Origin: Methanoculleus sp. UBA208
GTDB lineage: Archaea > Halobacteriota > Methanomicrobia > Methanomicrobiales > Methanoculleaceae
NCBI RefSeq assembly: GCF_002498065.1
Contig: NZ_DAFZ01000095.1
Coordinates: 22,454-70,362, forward strand
Length of the DNA: 47,909 nt
Direction: 5' to 3'
How positions within the stretch are numbered: the stretch's first letter is position 1; each line of letters opens with the position of its first letter. Below, in pieces: positions 14,807 to 23,246 of the stretch. The position numbers and the translations under genes were made by a program. Below the pieces are notes generated by a model. The model worked only from the letters and a program-made list of their open reading frames with translations, was not told the origin of the DNA and did no database searches.

Positions 14807-15565
14807 GTGACAATTGATATCCTGAAGTCCATCGCCCGCGACGGGCAGGTGTTCACGCTTGAGCAGCTGCACCGGCAGACACAGATCCCAAAAAGCGTAC
14901 TCTCGGTGATGCTCTCCCGTTGGGAAGATCGGGGCTTCGTCGAGCGGATCGAGAGGGGAAAGTACCTGATCATCCCGCTTGAGAGCGAGAAGGGCAAGTA
15001 CACGCTCCACGAGTTCGTGATTGCATCGCACCTCGTCCGGCCGTCCGCGATTGCATACTGGAGCGCTCTCCACTACCACGGCCTGACTGAACAGATCCCG
15101 GTAACGGTCTTTGTCCAGACGACGGCGCGGAAGAAGAAGAACCAGCTCGAGGTATTCGGCGTGGACTACCGGATCGTGCGGGTAAAGCCGGAGAAGTTCT
15201 TCTGCTTCAAGAAGGAGTGGATCGAGGAGACACCGGTCACCGTCACCGACAGGGAGAAGACTATAGTCGACTGCCTCGACAGACCCGAATACGCGGGAGG
15301 GATCGTCGAGGTCGCAAAGGCGCTGGAGAGCGCATCGCTGGATCGCGAGACCCTGAGTCGATACGCCCAGCAGCTCGGGAACAACGCTGTTGTCCGGAGG
15401 CTCGGGTACCTGAGCGAACAGATGGGAATTCCACTGGATCTGCCTCTCCCGACATCCAGGAGGTATCTCCTCCTCGATCCTACGATGCCGCACCAGGGAG
15501 AGAACGATCCGAGGTGGCGGCTGGTCATCAACACCGAGATTACGCTTCAGGGGGACTCCGAGTGA
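14807..15565 (+). CDS. AbiEi-type antitoxin (type IV toxin-antitoxin)
   Basis: Antitoxin half of an AbiE-like system, 252 residues from GTG 14807, with GGAG eight bases before the start. No ATG exists in frame for over 40 codons upstream within the likely transcript. An N-terminal winged helix (VFTLEQLHRQTQIPKSVLSVMLSRWEDRGFVERI) would bind DNA and repress its own promoter. The following domain contains the family segment PSAIAYWSALHYHGLTEQIP and TDREKTIVDCLDRPEYAGG. Its stop overlaps the toxin GTG. The pair lies just downstream of a tRNA gene, a common integration spot. Since the toxin is truncated, the antitoxin may be a leftover or may still act as a regulator. Confidence 0.82.
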   Translation: MTIDILKSIARDGQVFTLEQLHRQTQIPKSVLSVMLSRWEDRGFVERIERGKYLIIPLESEKGKYTLHEFVIASHLVRPSAIAYWSALHYHGLTEQIPVTVFVQTTARKKKNQLEVFGVDYRIVRVKPEKFFCFKKEWIEETPVTVTDREKTIVDCLDRPEYAGGIVEVAKALESASLDRETLSRYAQQLGNNAVVRRLGYLSEQMGIPLDLPLPTSRRYLLLDPTMPHQGENDPRWRLVINTEITLQGDSE

Positions 15566-16056
15566 TACCGATCGTGGAGATCAAAGAGGCCGCCCGTGCC
15601 TTCGGGGTTCCCCCATCGACTATCGAGTGGGACTATGTGCAGAACTGGCTCCTCGCTCATCTGAGCGTCCTCCCCATGGCGCTGAAAGGCGGGACAGGGA
15701 TCCGGAAAGTCTTCATCGAGAACTACCGCTTCTCGGACGATCTCGATTTCACCCTGCTGGAGCCGTACGAAAAGGAGGGCCTGCAGGAGGCAGTGAAGGA
15801 CGCGGTATCCCGCGCGCGAGAGGAGAGCGGCATCAGGTTCGAGGAGGATATCAGCATTATCGAGACGGCGACCGGATTCCGGGCGACGGCCCTGTTCAGG
15901 ATCATCCCCATGAACGCATCCACCCCGACCAAGATCATCATCGACCTCACGACCATGAGTAACGAAAGCGTTCTGCTCCCCGGAGATCCGACAGATATGG
16001 CAACCGCCGTCCCCTGTGGCACAAGAAGAGGAGTGTTGCCGGAAGATCGGCCCTGA
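15562..16056 (+). pseudogene. Truncated AbiEii-type nucleotidyltransferase toxin
   Basis: Read from GTG 15562, overlapping the antitoxin stop. The 164 residues contain the AbiEii nucleotidyltransferase core: KGGTGIRKVF, then RFSDDLDF holding the paired Asp residues, and a third acidic strand IIIDLTT. Family members normally run to about 220-300 residues, with a C-terminal helical domain (EKxxAL and RDxYDL-type motifs). Here the sequence stops soon after the third acidic strand, with a tail (GTRRGVLPEDRP) unlike the family. No other frame downstream restores the missing part before the convergent gene at 16095. It is best read as a 3'-truncated toxin gene. A functional short form is possible but unlikely. 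Confidence 0.72.
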
Positions 16057-16094
16057 TCGGGTCCGCTCTTCCGGGTAAAACTGTCCGATCCTTT

Positions 16095-17024
16095 TCAGGC
16101 GGTCTCAGGCATCCAGCTCTCGACGAGATCTGGGTTGTTCTGGATCCACTCTTTCGCCACATCGTCGGGGTCGTCGTTTGCACTGAAGTCACCGATCCAG
16201 ACGCTCTGCACGTCCGGTGAGACCTGGAAGTTCTTCAGGAATTCGTAGACCCACGGGAAGTCATCCTTGAAGTCTTTCCGCGTCACTGTGTAGACGACGT
16301 CGTCGTTGTTGCCGAAGAAAGCCTGCGGATCCTCGAGTTTCTTGATATCGTAGTCCAGCATCATGTAATGCGGCTCCCATGCGCAGAAGACGATCCAGTC
16401 GCCGCGTCCTTCGGCACGCTGAACCTCGGCGAGCATGGCCGGCGTGCTGCTGATCTGCACCTCAAATCCGTCGAGGCCGTACGCCTCGATGGATTTCTCC
16501 GCAGCTATCGTCATTCCGTTCCCGGCTTCGAGCGTCACGATGCGACCGTCGAACTTCTCTGCGTTGCCTTTCAGGTCGGGGATGGAGTGAATGCCGGCAT
16601 CGTAGACATACCCCGGCACGCCAAGGCCGAGCCACGTCTCGTTGACATTGATGTTGACGAGCTCGAGTTTGTCACCGTACTTGTCCCAGTACGGCTTCTG
16701 GGTCGCCGGTAACCACCCACCGAGAAGGACGTCAACATCGCCCCTTTCAGCCATTGCGGTATAGATGAGGCCAGGATCCGCGATCGACATGATCTCGACG
16801 TCGTAGCCGTTTGATTCAAGGATGTTCTTGACAACGTGCGTCTTGACGGTTACTCCCGGCCAGTTGGGCGTGCCGAAGACAATCGTTTCTGCAGGGTTTG
16901 TCTCCTGCTCCTGGGCTATGGTGTCGGTGCAGCCTGCTGTAAAGAGGCATGCGGTGATCACAAGTGACGACAAAAGAAGGATGAGATGCTTCCGATGAAC
17001 ATTTTTTCGATTTTTTTTCATCAA
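16095..17024 (-). CDS. Glycine betaine/choline-type ABC transporter binding lipoprotein (OpuAC family)
   Basis: A 309-residue extracytoplasmic solute-binding protein. The N terminus is basic (KKNRKNVHRKH), followed by a hydrophobic stretch and the lipobox-like FTAGC with Cys near residue 32, so it should be lipid-anchored. The mature part begins with IVFGTPNWPGVTVKT and contains GGWLPATQKPYWDKY and FCAWEPHYM. The Trp/Tyr-rich segments are typical of the aromatic cage that holds quaternary amines in OpuAC/ProX proteins. No permease or ATPase gene is next to it, so it is an orphan in this window. GGAG lies about eight bases before the ATG on the minus strand. Ligand (betaine, choline, carnitine) cannot be fixed from sequence. 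Confidence 0.85.
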   Translation of the reverse strand: MMKKNRKNVHRKHLILLLSSLVITACLFTAGCTDTIAQEQETNPAETIVFGTPNWPGVTVKTHVVKNILESNGYDVEIMSIADPGLIYTAMAERGDVDVLLGGWLPATQKPYWDKYGDKLELVNINVNETWLGLGVPGYVYDAGIHSIPDLKGNAEKFDGRIVTLEAGNGMTIAAEKSIEAYGLDGFEVQISSTPAMLAEVQRAEGRGDWIVFCAWEPHYMMLDYDIKKLEDPQAFFGNNDDVVYTVTRKDFKDDFPWVYEFLKNFQVSPDVQSVWIGDFSANDDPDDVAKEWIQNNPDLVESWMPETA

Positions 17025-17329
17025 TTCAACTCCACGCTGTAACGTTGCGAGTTAAGTTTACTTATGTGTTGCGTTCCTGAAATCTGCCATAATTCGGGGT
17101 TTTCCTCCGGATACCTCTCAGTCTCAGCAAGGATCTGGATCTGCTGTACAACCTTCTAAGGTATCTGCATATGCTCGCAATTCTGCGAATTTATCTGGTA
17201 AAATCGGGCGTAATTTTGATTTTCGTGTCTCCGATATGGCGATATCGCGCTCTTCACCCCTGACCGGCGGATCTATTTGAATTAAACCCATTAAATATTT
17301 ATTTTGCCCTACCGTAGCTTTTTACCCGC
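17025..17329. other. Divergent intergenic region (binding lipoprotein / AOR)
   Basis: This 305-bp AT-richer stretch holds two divergent promoters. On the plus strand, aaatatttattt (17292-17304) lies about 30 bp before the AOR start. On the minus strand, AT-rich sequence near 17055-17070 precedes the lipoprotein gene. A short direct repeat of the gcgat/gatat type lies near 17234-17248. No coding frame was seen. Confidence 0.55.
17292..17304 (+). promoter_or_regulatory. TATA region of the AOR operon
   Basis: The run aaatatttatttt is centred about 32 bp before the ATG at 17330. No ribosome-binding site precedes that ATG, so the leader is very short or absent. Confidence 0.55.
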
Positions 17330-19159
17330 ATGAAATCGGATTCAGGGCGTGATCTGATCGGTCGGTACCGGTTGTTGCACGTTGACCTATCAAATAAAAC
17401 AATTACCTCCGAACCCATCCCGGAAGACCTCCTTGTCCGTTTTCTTGGTGGAAAGGGTCTTGGAGCGGCATATCTGTACCGGGAAACTCCGCCAAATGTG
17501 GATCCGCAGTCTCCGGAAAACTGTCTGATCTTTATGCTCGGGCCCCTGACCGGGATAGCCCCTGCTTCATCGCGCTGCTGTGTTCTCACGAAATCCCCGC
17601 TGACCGGCGCATTGACTGACTGCTATTCGGGAGGGCGTTTCCCGGCGCACCTGCGCTACAGCATGCCCGATCACCTGGGGATGGTGATACACGGGGCGGC
17701 GGCAAACCCGGTCATGCTGGTCATCGAGGACGGAGCGGCAGAGATCCGTGATGCCGATCACCTCTGGGGTCTTGACACGAAAGAAACGGCTGCAGCCCTC
17801 GACGGCTACACGACCGCCGCGATCGGCCCTGCAGGGGAGAACCTGGTCAAGTTCTCGACAATATCGACGGACGGCGGTATCCACCACGCCGCCCGCGGCG
17901 GCCCCGGCGCTGTCATGGGCGCAAAGCGCCTCAAGGCCATCGCAGTGAAGCCCGCTTCGGAGCCCGAGATGCCGCAGAATCTGCGGAACCTGCGCAGAGA
18001 GCACATGCGGCACCTCCGCACCACAGACGACCTCGCCGCGACGCGGGACGAGGGGACGATAAGTTTCCTTGCGCCGGTGAATGAGGTGGGCGCGCTGCCG
18101 ACGCGTTACTGGACGGAAGGGCGGTTTGAGAGGGTCGATGCGATCGATACGGTTGCGGTGCAGCGGCATACGAAGAAGCGGGTCACCTGCCATGCATGCC
18201 CGATCGCCTGCGGCTACAATCTTGCGTTCCCGGAAGACGGTGGGGAGGTCTTCGAGACCGGGAAAGGTCCGGAATATGAGACGGTCGTCCTGAACGGGCC
18301 GCTCCTGGACATCGGCGATCTCAAGGAGATCGCCCGGATCGGCGAACTCTGCGACCGCCTCGGAATCGATACCATGAGCACCGGAAACGTGCTCGGGTTC
18401 GCGATGGAGTGTCATGAGATGGGCGTCCTCGACCATCCGATACGCTTCGGCGACGGGAAGGGTGCACGCGACCTGATCAGCCTGATCGCGAAGCGCGAGG
18501 GGATCGGCGATCTCCTCGCCGAGGGTGTGCGGGCAGCCTGCCAGACCCTCTATAACGGCAGCCTGGAGCATGCCGTCGAGGTGAAAGGCCTCGAGTGCCC
18601 CTCGTTCGATCCCAGGGCATCCTACGGCCTTGCCCTGGCATATGCGACGAGCGATCGCGGCGGCTGCCACACCCGTGCACTGCCGATCGTCACCGACGCC
18701 CTCGGAGGAGAACGCGACCCCTATTCGGTCGAAGGGCAGGCCGAAGCGGTGATCGCAGATCAGAACTTCAGAGCCCTCACCTACTCGCTCATCGCGTGTG
18801 ACTTTGCGGAGTATTCACCCGAGCAGGCGCTCCGGTGGCTGAACGCGCTCGGTTTCGATCTCTCCGGCACCGATCTCGAGGTCACCGGTGAGCGGGTCTG
18901 GAACATGACGCGACTCTTCAATGTCAGGGAGGGTTTTTCAAGAGCCGCAGATTCCATGCCCGAACGGTTCGGCGAACCGCTGCAGGGCGGAGGGCCTGCG
19001 GCAGGAAACGCCGTCAGGCCGGAGGAATTCACGGGTATGCTGGATGAGTATTACCACCTCCGCACCTGGGACGAAGACGGCATTCCGGCCCCGGAGTGCA
19101 TCCAGCGACTCGGTCTTGCCGATTTTTCGCCGGGCCAGCAGGCTGGCGGGCGCCGCTGA
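17330..19159 (+). CDS. Tungsten-dependent aldehyde:ferredoxin oxidoreductase family enzyme
   Basis: Oxidises aldehydes to acids with reduction of ferredoxin, or the reverse, in the cytosol. The 609-residue length matches the AOR family. The N-terminal domain has LGGKGLGAAYLY and FMLGPLTG, which bind the tungstopterin. The [4Fe-4S] ligands are Cys287, Cys290 and Cys294 (CHACPIAC), with a distant fourth at Cys490 (LIACDF). DRLGID (342-347) matches the DxxGL-type pterin motif. A short-chain dehydrogenase follows on the same strand 52 bases later, suggesting alcohol-aldehyde-acid conversion by the pair. The substrate is unknown; AOR, FOR, GAPOR and WOR subgroups cannot be separated here. Confidence 0.9.
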   Translation: MKSDSGRDLIGRYRLLHVDLSNKTITSEPIPEDLLVRFLGGKGLGAAYLYRETPPNVDPQSPENCLIFMLGPLTGIAPASSRCCVLTKSPLTGALTDCYSGGRFPAHLRYSMPDHLGMVIHGAAANPVMLVIEDGAAEIRDADHLWGLDTKETAAALDGYTTAAIGPAGENLVKFSTISTDGGIHHAARGGPGAVMGAKRLKAIAVKPASEPEMPQNLRNLRREHMRHLRTTDDLAATRDEGTISFLAPVNEVGALPTRYWTEGRFERVDAIDTVAVQRHTKKRVTCHACPIACGYNLAFPEDGGEVFETGKGPEYETVVLNGPLLDIGDLKEIARIGELCDRLGIDTMSTGNVLGFAMECHEMGVLDHPIRFGDGKGARDLISLIAKREGIGDLLAEGVRAACQTLYNGSLEHAVEVKGLECPSFDPRASYGLALAYATSDRGGCHTRALPIVTDALGGERDPYSVEGQAEAVIADQNFRALTYSLIACDFAEYSPEQALRWLNALGFDLSGTDLEVTGERVWNMTRLFNVREGFSRAADSMPERFGEPLQGGGPAAGNAVRPEEFTGMLDEYYHLRTWDEDGIPAPECIQRLGLADFSPGQQAGGRR

Positions 19160-19211
19160 GACAGATGAAAAGCAACAACGAAACTGAAACGAGAGAAAAG
19201 GAGATTAGATT

Positions 19212-19997
19212 ATGGCAGATAAGGTACTTGCAGGAAAGGTTGCTCTGGTAACAGGATCGGGTGCAGGAAACGGACAGGGAAGCGCCCTGAAACTGGCGTC
19301 GATGGGCGCCAAGGTCGTGGTGAACGACATCCGGGTCGAGCGTGCCGAAGAGACGGCGCAGCTCATTCGGAATGCCGGTGGCGAGGCGATCGTGACCGCA
19401 GGCGATGCAACGAACCCTGACGATGTCGCGGCGGTCGTCCGGAAGGCAGAGGAGGCCTGCGGGCAGATCGATATCCTGGTCAACAACGTCGGCTTCTTCG
19501 GTGCCGTCAAGTTCGTCGACCAGACGTATGAGGAGTGGAAGAAGGATCTCTCGATCAATCTGGACGCTATGTTCCTCTACACAAAAGCTGTTCTCCCCGG
19601 GATGATCGAGAGGAAGTCGGGCAAGATCATCAACATCTCGTCGGATGCAGGGAAAACCGGGTACCCGGAACTTGTCTCCTACAGTGCAGGCAAGCACGGC
19701 GTCGTTGGGTTTACCCGTGCGCTCGCCGCCGAGATGGCAGAACACCGGATCAACGTGAATGCAGTCTGCCCTGGCTACATCGAGACCGCGATGCACCGAA
19801 ACTTCCTTGAGGGCTGGGCGAAGGCCACCAGCAGCACGTTTGAAGAGATCGAGAAAGAGGCGCTTGCTTCCATTCCGCTCGGGTCGTTCGGCAAGCCCGA
19901 GTACGTCGGCAACGTCGTCGGGTTCCTCGCCTCTCCCGATGCCGATTGGATGACCGGCCAGGCGCTCAATATCAGCGGCGGTCTTGAAACCCACTAA
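19212..19997 (+). CDS. Short-chain dehydrogenase/reductase (FabG-like)
   Basis: NAD(P)-dependent oxidoreductase of the classical SDR family, 261 residues. The cofactor loop TGSGAGNGQG follows the TGxxxGxG pattern (from residue 14). The structural NNAG motif reads NNVG (91-94). The catalytic set is Ser143/144, Tyr157 and Lys161 (YSAGK), and VNAVCPGYIET is typical. AAGGAG lies eight bases before the start. It follows the AOR gene with no obvious promoter between, so they are likely one operon. FabG-type fatty acid synthesis is not expected in methanogens, so an alcohol, sugar or hydroxyacyl substrate is more likely. A joint role with the aldehyde oxidoreductase is inferred from context. Confidence 0.85.
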   Translation: MADKVLAGKVALVTGSGAGNGQGSALKLASMGAKVVVNDIRVERAEETAQLIRNAGGEAIVTAGDATNPDDVAAVVRKAEEACGQIDILVNNVGFFGAVKFVDQTYEEWKKDLSINLDAMFLYTKAVLPGMIERKSGKIINISSDAGKTGYPELVSYSAGKHGVVGFTRALAAEMAEHRINVNAVCPGYIETAMHRNFLEGWAKATSSTFEEIEKEALASIPLGSFGKPEYVGNVVGFLASPDADWMTGQALNISGGLETH

Positions 19998-20193
19998 TCT
20001 TTTCTTCGTACATCCCACCGTCCCGTGAGGGGGCCGTGTTGAATAATTCTGGTCACCCGACCGCAATCGTCGCCCGTATCCCACAGATGCGGGGCCGGCC
20101 TCGTGCAGCCGCCGGGCATCTCTCACAATTGTTCGCTCCTGATCTCGCAACGATCAGGGTTTTAAAAACAGTAAGAAATTGAAACCCGCATCA

Positions 20194-20613
20194 TCACGCA
20201 TTGCCGACAACGAACTGCACATCCTTCGCCAGCCCGGGATCGTACCTCGTCGCATTTTCAAAACACAGCGCCGCCTCATCGGTCACATTCATATTCGTCA
20301 GAATGACTCCTTTCAGGAACCAGGCCACCCCGTATTCCGGGTCCAGTTCAAGCGCCCTGTTGCAGCTCTCCATTGCTTCGGCGTACTGACCGTAACAGTT
20401 GTTGTAGTACATTCCCCGGATGCACCACGCCTCAGCATTGTTTGGCTCCGCTACAACCCGGTTATCGTAATATTCCTGGCTTGCATTCACTTTTTCCATA
20501 AAATATGTCATGTTTTCGTTATTCCGGCTTTCAGTGTAGGTCGTACAGCCGCTGGAGAAGAGAATGAGAATTAACGCACAGCAAAGGCATGCGGTCGGCG
20601 ACGGGAACTTCAT
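20194..20613 (-). CDS. TPR-repeat lipoprotein
   Basis: The 139-residue product has a hydrophobic signal (CLCCALILILF) ending in the lipobox-like FSSGC at about residues 19-23. Two to three tetratricopeptide repeats follow. One is NNAEAWCIRGMYYNNCYGQYAEAMESCNRALELDP with its next copy EYGVAWFLKGVILTNM, spread over residues 58-130. It should be anchored on the outer face of the membrane and act as a protein-protein adaptor. No partner gene is evident: the SDR is convergent and the ferritin-like gene divergent. Confidence 0.75.
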   Translation of the reverse strand: MKFPSPTACLCCALILILFSSGCTTYTESRNNENMTYFMEKVNASQEYYDNRVVAEPNNAEAWCIRGMYYNNCYGQYAEAMESCNRALELDPEYGVAWFLKGVILTNMNVTDEAALCFENATRYDPGLAKDVQFVVGNA

Positions 20614-20702
20614 AGAGCCGTATTGGACCTGACAATTAATGAAGGCTACGCCGCTCGCAGAGAATGCCCATTGCCCGTTCTGTTTTCCGTCTCATCTCAA
20701 GG

Positions 20703-20710
20703 AATATATA
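20703..20710 (+). promoter_or_regulatory. TATA box of the Dps-like gene
   Basis: aatatata lies about 57 bp before the ATG at 20763. A strong GAGGTGA ribosome-binding site (20752-20758) sits four bases before the start, so this transcript has a leader. Confidence 0.6.
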
Positions 20711-20762
20711 CCCGAAGAACGATGTGTCGCCGGATCCGTTTGTGACCCGACCGAGGTGAAAA

Positions 20763-21314
20763 ATGGCGAAAGTTGCACGTGAAATGGTGGAGAAGGCAGG
20801 AGTCGACGTCGAAAAGCTCCTCGAGCTGCTCATCAAGAACGCATCGGCCGAACTGACGACGTATTACTACTATACCATTCTCCGCGTCAACCTGATCGGG
20901 CTTGAGGGAGAGGGAATAAAAGAGATCGCCGAGACGGCACGCGTCGAGGATCGCAACCATTTCGAGGCGCTTGTTCCCCGCATTTATGAGTTGGGCGGGA
21001 AAATTCCTGAAAACATGGTGGATTTCCACGAGATGTCCGCCTGCAGGCCCGCACGGTTGCCGGAAGACCCGAGAGATATCACCGGGATGCTCACGGTGCT
21101 GGTGAACGCGGAGCGATGCGCCGTAAGAGGGTATACGGAGATCTGCAACCTGACTGCCGGCAAGGATCACCGTACCTACGACCTCTCACTCTCGATCCTC
21201 AACGAGGAGATCGAGCACGAGTCATGGTTCTCCGAGTTTCTCGGAGAAGGGCCTTCAGGCCATTTCCTGCGGAGAGGAGAGACGTCGCCTTTTGTTTCGA
21301 AGTTCCTTCGATAG
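20763..21314 (+). CDS. Dps-like ferritin (DPSL/thioferritin type)
   Basis: A 183-residue four-helix ferritin-like protein. Metal-site residues occur in the expected order: SAELTTYYYYT (Glu), EDRNHFEAL (Glu and His), NAERCAVRGYTEIC (Glu), and EEIEHESWF (Glu and His). Two Cys-containing segments, SACRP and ERCAVRGY, match the paired cysteines that mark the archaeal Dps-like group. That group assembles into 12-mers, oxidises and stores iron using peroxide, and thereby protects DNA. For an anaerobe this is an oxidative-stress and iron-handling protein. A T6 tract follows at 21334. The gene precedes a ZIP metal transporter on the same strand. Confidence 0.85.
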   Translation: MAKVAREMVEKAGVDVEKLLELLIKNASAELTTYYYYTILRVNLIGLEGEGIKEIAETARVEDRNHFEALVPRIYELGGKIPENMVDFHEMSACRPARLPEDPRDITGMLTVLVNAERCAVRGYTEICNLTAGKDHRTYDLSLSILNEEIEHESWFSEFLGEGPSGHFLRRGETSPFVSKFLR

Positions 21315-21333
21315 AGAAAGGCGTTCCCTCTTC

Positions 21334-21339
21334 TTTTTT
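21334..21339 (+). terminator. T6 terminator after Dps-like gene
   Basis: Six T residues 20 bases after the stop codon, separating this gene from the ZIP transporter gene. Confidence 0.5.
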
Positions 21340-21421
21340 ACGATGAAGCGCTGTCGATCGCCCGGGTGCAAAATCCCATCGGACCGAACCGCAGGTCTGT
21401 GCGCCGCCCCGGAGTAACACG

Positions 21422-22234
21422 ATGCTCGCCCACTTTGCCGGGTTAAATCCGGTTCACCAGGCGCTTCTCGCCGGACTTTTCACCTGGGGACTGACCGCTC
21501 TCGGCGCAGGAGGCGTTTTCCTCTCGCGGGAGATGAACCGCCGGAGATTGGACGCCATGCTCGGGTTTGCAGCCGGTGTTATGATCGCTGCCAGTTTCTG
21601 GTCGCTCCTGTTACCTGCGCTCGAGCTATCCGGATCGACCGGTCTGCAGGCCTGCATTCCGGTTGCTGTCGGGTTCCTCGCCGGGGGGGTGTTCCTGAGA
21701 GGCCTCGATATCCTGCTCCCGCATCTCCACCCGGGATATCCGCTCCGGGAGGCGGAAGGGCCGAGTTCGTCCCTCCGCAGGACAACGCTTCTCGTGATCG
21801 CCATCACGATGCACAATATCCCGGAAGGGCTTGCGGTCGGGGTAACGTTTGGAGCCGTCGCTACAGGTCTCCCCCACGAAACCCTGGGAGCGGCGATTGC
21901 TCTTACCGTCGGCATCGGCCTGCAGAACTTCCCCGAAGGCTTTGCCGTATCGGCCCCGCTCGCCGGGGAAGGGTATTCCCGGATCAGGAGCTTCTGGTAC
22001 GGTCAGCTCTCTGCGGTTGTAGAACCCGTTGCTGCTGTTCTGGGGGCAGCCGTGGTGTTTATCGTCCAACCGCTGCTCCCGTATGCCCTCGCCTTTGCTG
22101 CCGGTGCGATGATCTTCGTCGTCGGGGAAGAGGTGATCCCCGAATCGCAGAGGCATGGGAATACGGATCTCGCCACAATGAGCCTGCTCGTCGGATTCGT
22201 AACGATGATGGTATTGGATGTCACGTTCAGCTGA
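21422..22234 (+). CDS. ZIP family metal (zinc) transporter, GufA/ZupT-like
   Basis: A 270-residue membrane protein with about eight hydrophobic helices that moves divalent metals such as zinc or iron into the cytosol. TM4 carries the signature HNIPEGLAVG and TM5 the paired NFPEGFAVS motif, which together form the binuclear metal site. A cytoplasmic variable loop (HPGYPLREAEGPSS) is short and not strongly His-rich. The length is typical of the GufA subgroup. It lies 107 bp downstream of the Dps-like ferritin, hinting at shared metal homeostasis, but a T6 tract lies between, so they may be separate transcripts. Confidence 0.9.
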   Translation: MLAHFAGLNPVHQALLAGLFTWGLTALGAGGVFLSREMNRRRLDAMLGFAAGVMIAASFWSLLLPALELSGSTGLQACIPVAVGFLAGGVFLRGLDILLPHLHPGYPLREAEGPSSSLRRTTLLVIAITMHNIPEGLAVGVTFGAVATGLPHETLGAAIALTVGIGLQNFPEGFAVSAPLAGEGYSRIRSFWYGQLSAVVEPVAAVLGAAVVFIVQPLLPYALAFAAGAMIFVVGEEVIPESQRHGNTDLATMSLLVGFVTMMVLDVTFS

Positions 22235-22522
22235 TCCGTGCAGCCTGTTGGTCATGATGGTGGACGCAAGTTAGACCCGGCCGGGGCAAAGGGGCGTCTT
22301 GGGTCGCTCGAACCGTGGCGAAGTGCGACCGCTCCCGTGATCTCCGCCGTCCTGCAGAAATAGTGCCCCGTGCAACCGCCTGTCCCCTCCCTCATCGCAG
22401 CCCCGCACAAAGGTATTTTATGTATGACAACAGATTAAATGAGGTAAACGGGGCGTGAAAACGCAATCGATGCATCTTCCGTCTCCGTTCATGCACTGAG
22501 CATGTTACCACCTCATATCCGG

Positions 22523-22607
22523 GCGAGGGTTGCCAAGCCAGGTCAAAGGCGCTAGGTTGAGGGCCTAGTCTCGTAGGAGTTCGAGCGTTCGAATCGCTCC
22601 CCTCGCA
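22523..22607 (+). tRNA. tRNA-Leu (GAG)
   Basis: The 85-base gene has acceptor GCGAGGG (22523-22529) paired with CCCTCGC (22600-22606), and discriminator A. The anticodon stem CTAGG/CCTAG (22552-22556, 22564-22568) encloses loop TTGAGGG, giving anticodon GAG. The long variable arm confirms a class II tRNA. No intron. CCA is not encoded. Confidence 0.92.
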
Positions 22608-22627
22608 TTCGTTTTTCCAGATAACCG

Positions 22628-23146
22628 TTAAGGAGCTCCCAGCGCCCGCGCAATGCCGCCGGTCCAGGCTTCGATCTCGTCCCAGTCGCGGAAGTCGCCC
22701 TCGGGAAGGAGCGCACGCCCGGCCGGCAGCTTCCGGATCAGCCGGTGCTGGAGTCCGAGCCTGCCCGGGTCCAGCGCACCGAAGAAGACGCGGTGGTCCC
22801 GGGGGTGGATGACCTCCCGGAACTCGGCGATCTCTTTGGGCTCCAGTTCCGGGTCGTCCGGGCTCGTTCCCGGCTCGAGTCGGAGCGGGCCGCTGCTGAA
22901 CAGCCACACCGGCCGTTCGGCAAGGACTGTCCGGTTCCGCCGCACGATCTCCGCCGCCTCCTTCATCCAGTGCTCCATATACACGGCACTCCCGATCACG
23001 GCGGCGTCGTACTCCCCGGGGTCCGGGTCCGTGTCGACGCTCCGGGCTTCCGCCTGCACGTCATGCTCCCGCAGCTTTTCGGCGATGAACTCCGCGATGC
23101 CTCTTGTAGACCCGTATCTACTTTTGTAGACAACGATAACGTTCAT
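22628..23146 (-). CDS. Flavodoxin-domain protein (HemG/protoporphyrinogen oxidase-like)
   Basis: The 172-residue product is read from ATG 23146, the start that gives a proper first beta strand (MNVIVVYKSRYGST); the longer frame upstream is not credible. The segment SRYGSTRGIAEFIAEKL is the FMN phosphate loop of long-chain flavodoxins. AAVIGSAVYMEHWMKEA and VWLFSSGP match the flavodoxin-like family that includes HemG. It should be a cytosolic electron carrier or an FMN-dependent oxidoreductase. Protoporphyrinogen oxidation is not assured, since most methanogens of this group lack normal haem synthesis. The gene lies between tRNA-Leu and the histidine kinase gene. Confidence 0.82.
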   Translation of the reverse strand: MNVIVVYKSRYGSTRGIAEFIAEKLREHDVQAEARSVDTDPDPGEYDAAVIGSAVYMEHWMKEAAEIVRRNRTVLAERPVWLFSSGPLRLEPGTSPDDPELEPKEIAEFREVIHPRDHRVFFGALDPGRLGLQHRLIRKLPAGRALLPEGDFRDWDEIEAWTGGIARALGAP

Positions 23147-23246
23147 GTGCGCCCGCTCCTCGAAGGCACCTGAATCCCGTCGCCTCATAAGCATAACTGC
23201 TTGTTCGGGCCCGGGGGTGTACACCGGCCCGCCCGCAGAAGATCGC

